A stretch of 64,000 bases of DNA, taken from NCBI GenBank assembly GCA_003248965.1, contig QFQU01000006.1, forward strand, positions 1-64,000. Reading direction: 5' to 3'. Positions 63,765 through 64,000 of the stretch are shown here, piece by piece. Numbering within the stretch: position 1 is the stretch's first letter; each line of letters starts with the position of its first letter. The notes below the pieces were generated by a model, which saw only the letters and a list, made by a program, of their open reading frames with translations, was not told the origin of the DNA and made no database searches. The stretch is from Brevundimonas sp. (lineage in GTDB: Bacteria; Pseudomonadota; Alphaproteobacteria; Caulobacterales; Caulobacteraceae). Position numbers and translations under genes: made by a program.

Positions 63765-64000
63765 TCAGTGCAGACGCGCGATTTCGGTCGCGATCTGTTC
63801 GGGGGCGATTTCCCCCATGTGGGCCTTGGCCAGACGGCCGTCGGCGTGGAGGAACAGGGTCACCGGAATGCCGGCCGTACCGTAGTGGCGGGGCAGCGCC
63901 ATGGCCTCGTCGAACAGCACATGGTCGAGGGCCAGCCCCTGGCTCTGCAGAAAGGCCCGAACGCCGGCTTCGCCCTCGCCCTGGTTGACGAAGAGGAAGC
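63765..64000 (-). CDS. TlpA/thioredoxin-like protein, cut by window edge
   Basis: This is the C-terminal part (78 codons) of a thioredoxin-fold protein continuing past the right end. Visible are FLFVNQGEGEAGVRAFL, the cis-proline region HYGTAGIPVTLFLHADGRLAKAHMG and the terminal helix APEQIATEIARLH. This is the typical end of TlpA/ResA-like membrane or periplasmic reductases. The active-site cysteines would be outside the window. It is upstream of and cotranscribed with the DsbA-like gene. Confidence 0.78.
   Translation of the reverse strand, partial: FLFVNQGEGEAGVRAFLQSQGLALDHVLFDEAMALPRHYGTAGIPVTLFLHADGRLAKAHMGEIAPEQIATEIARLH

Overview
The window is high-GC DNA with dense, tightly overlapping operons. 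It most resembles a Caulobacteraceae-type alphaproteobacterium, and a Brevundimonas-like genome is my best guess. The basis is the combination of a FecI/FecR/TonB-linked lasso peptide locus with a separate isopeptidase, a BigR/SqrR-type sulfur regulator, and two full TTAA-N7-TTAA sites that match the CtrA consensus. The genus is an inference. I saw no rRNA, tRNA or CRISPR array.

Layout. (1) 0-6.9 kb is accessory: a small protein plus a zinc-hook Rad50-like ATPase, a type II-like restriction-modification set (ribbon-helix-helix regulator, C5 methyltransferase, DUF4928 protein), an orphan gene and a minimal tyrosine recombinase. (2) 6.9-16.3 kb holds a three-gene microprotein operon divergent from a complete kdp high-affinity potassium locus (microprotein, kdpF, A, B, a TorF-like porin, C, D, E). 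(3) 16.4-19.3 kb holds an M20 peptidase, a nucleotidyltransferase-HEPN protein and a MAPEG protein. (4) 19.6-31.7 kb is a lasso peptide locus. A plus-strand module of sigma factor, FecR, TonB receptor and isopeptidase converges on a minus-strand module of XRE regulator, two 39-residue precursors, B protein and cyclase. Two GntR regulators follow. (5) 32-39 kb is a probable defence island: a zinc-ribbon HEPN protein, a NACHT NTPase with a nuclease-like N terminus, a divergent GHKL ATPase with a nuclease-like C terminus, and another HEPN-like protein.

(6) 39.4-64 kb is devoted to respiration and sulfur. A porin-led operon encodes a cbb3-like oxidase with a triheme cytochrome, a TsdA-like diheme cytochrome and a copper ATPase. 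Next is an apparent ten-gene operon (54.8 down to 47.5 kb): metallo-beta-lactamase-fold persulfide dioxygenase, two YeeE transporters, DUF442 phosphatase/sulfurtransferase, sulfide:quinone oxidoreductase, TauE exporter, cytochrome bd-type oxidase CydAB, DUF2474 and an isoprenylcysteine methyltransferase-like protein. Divergent from it are a peroxiredoxin, the ArsR/BigR-type sensor and a cupin. A second peroxiredoxin-MBL-binding protein operon has a matching operator at the same distance from its start codon. The right end carries DsrE, a methyltransferase, a SoxB-like hydrolase, a DsbA-like lipoprotein and a truncated TlpA-like thioredoxin.

How the parts fit. Sulfide oxidised by SQR would feed quinol to the bd oxidase, an enzyme class known to tolerate sulfide, while the MBL, DUF442 and peroxiredoxin proteins deal with persulfides. 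Thiosulfate could feed the cbb3-like enzyme through the TsdA-like cytochrome. The lasso locus looks like a closed circuit of synthesis, reimport sensing and hydrolysis. These functional links are inferred from family knowledge and operon structure.
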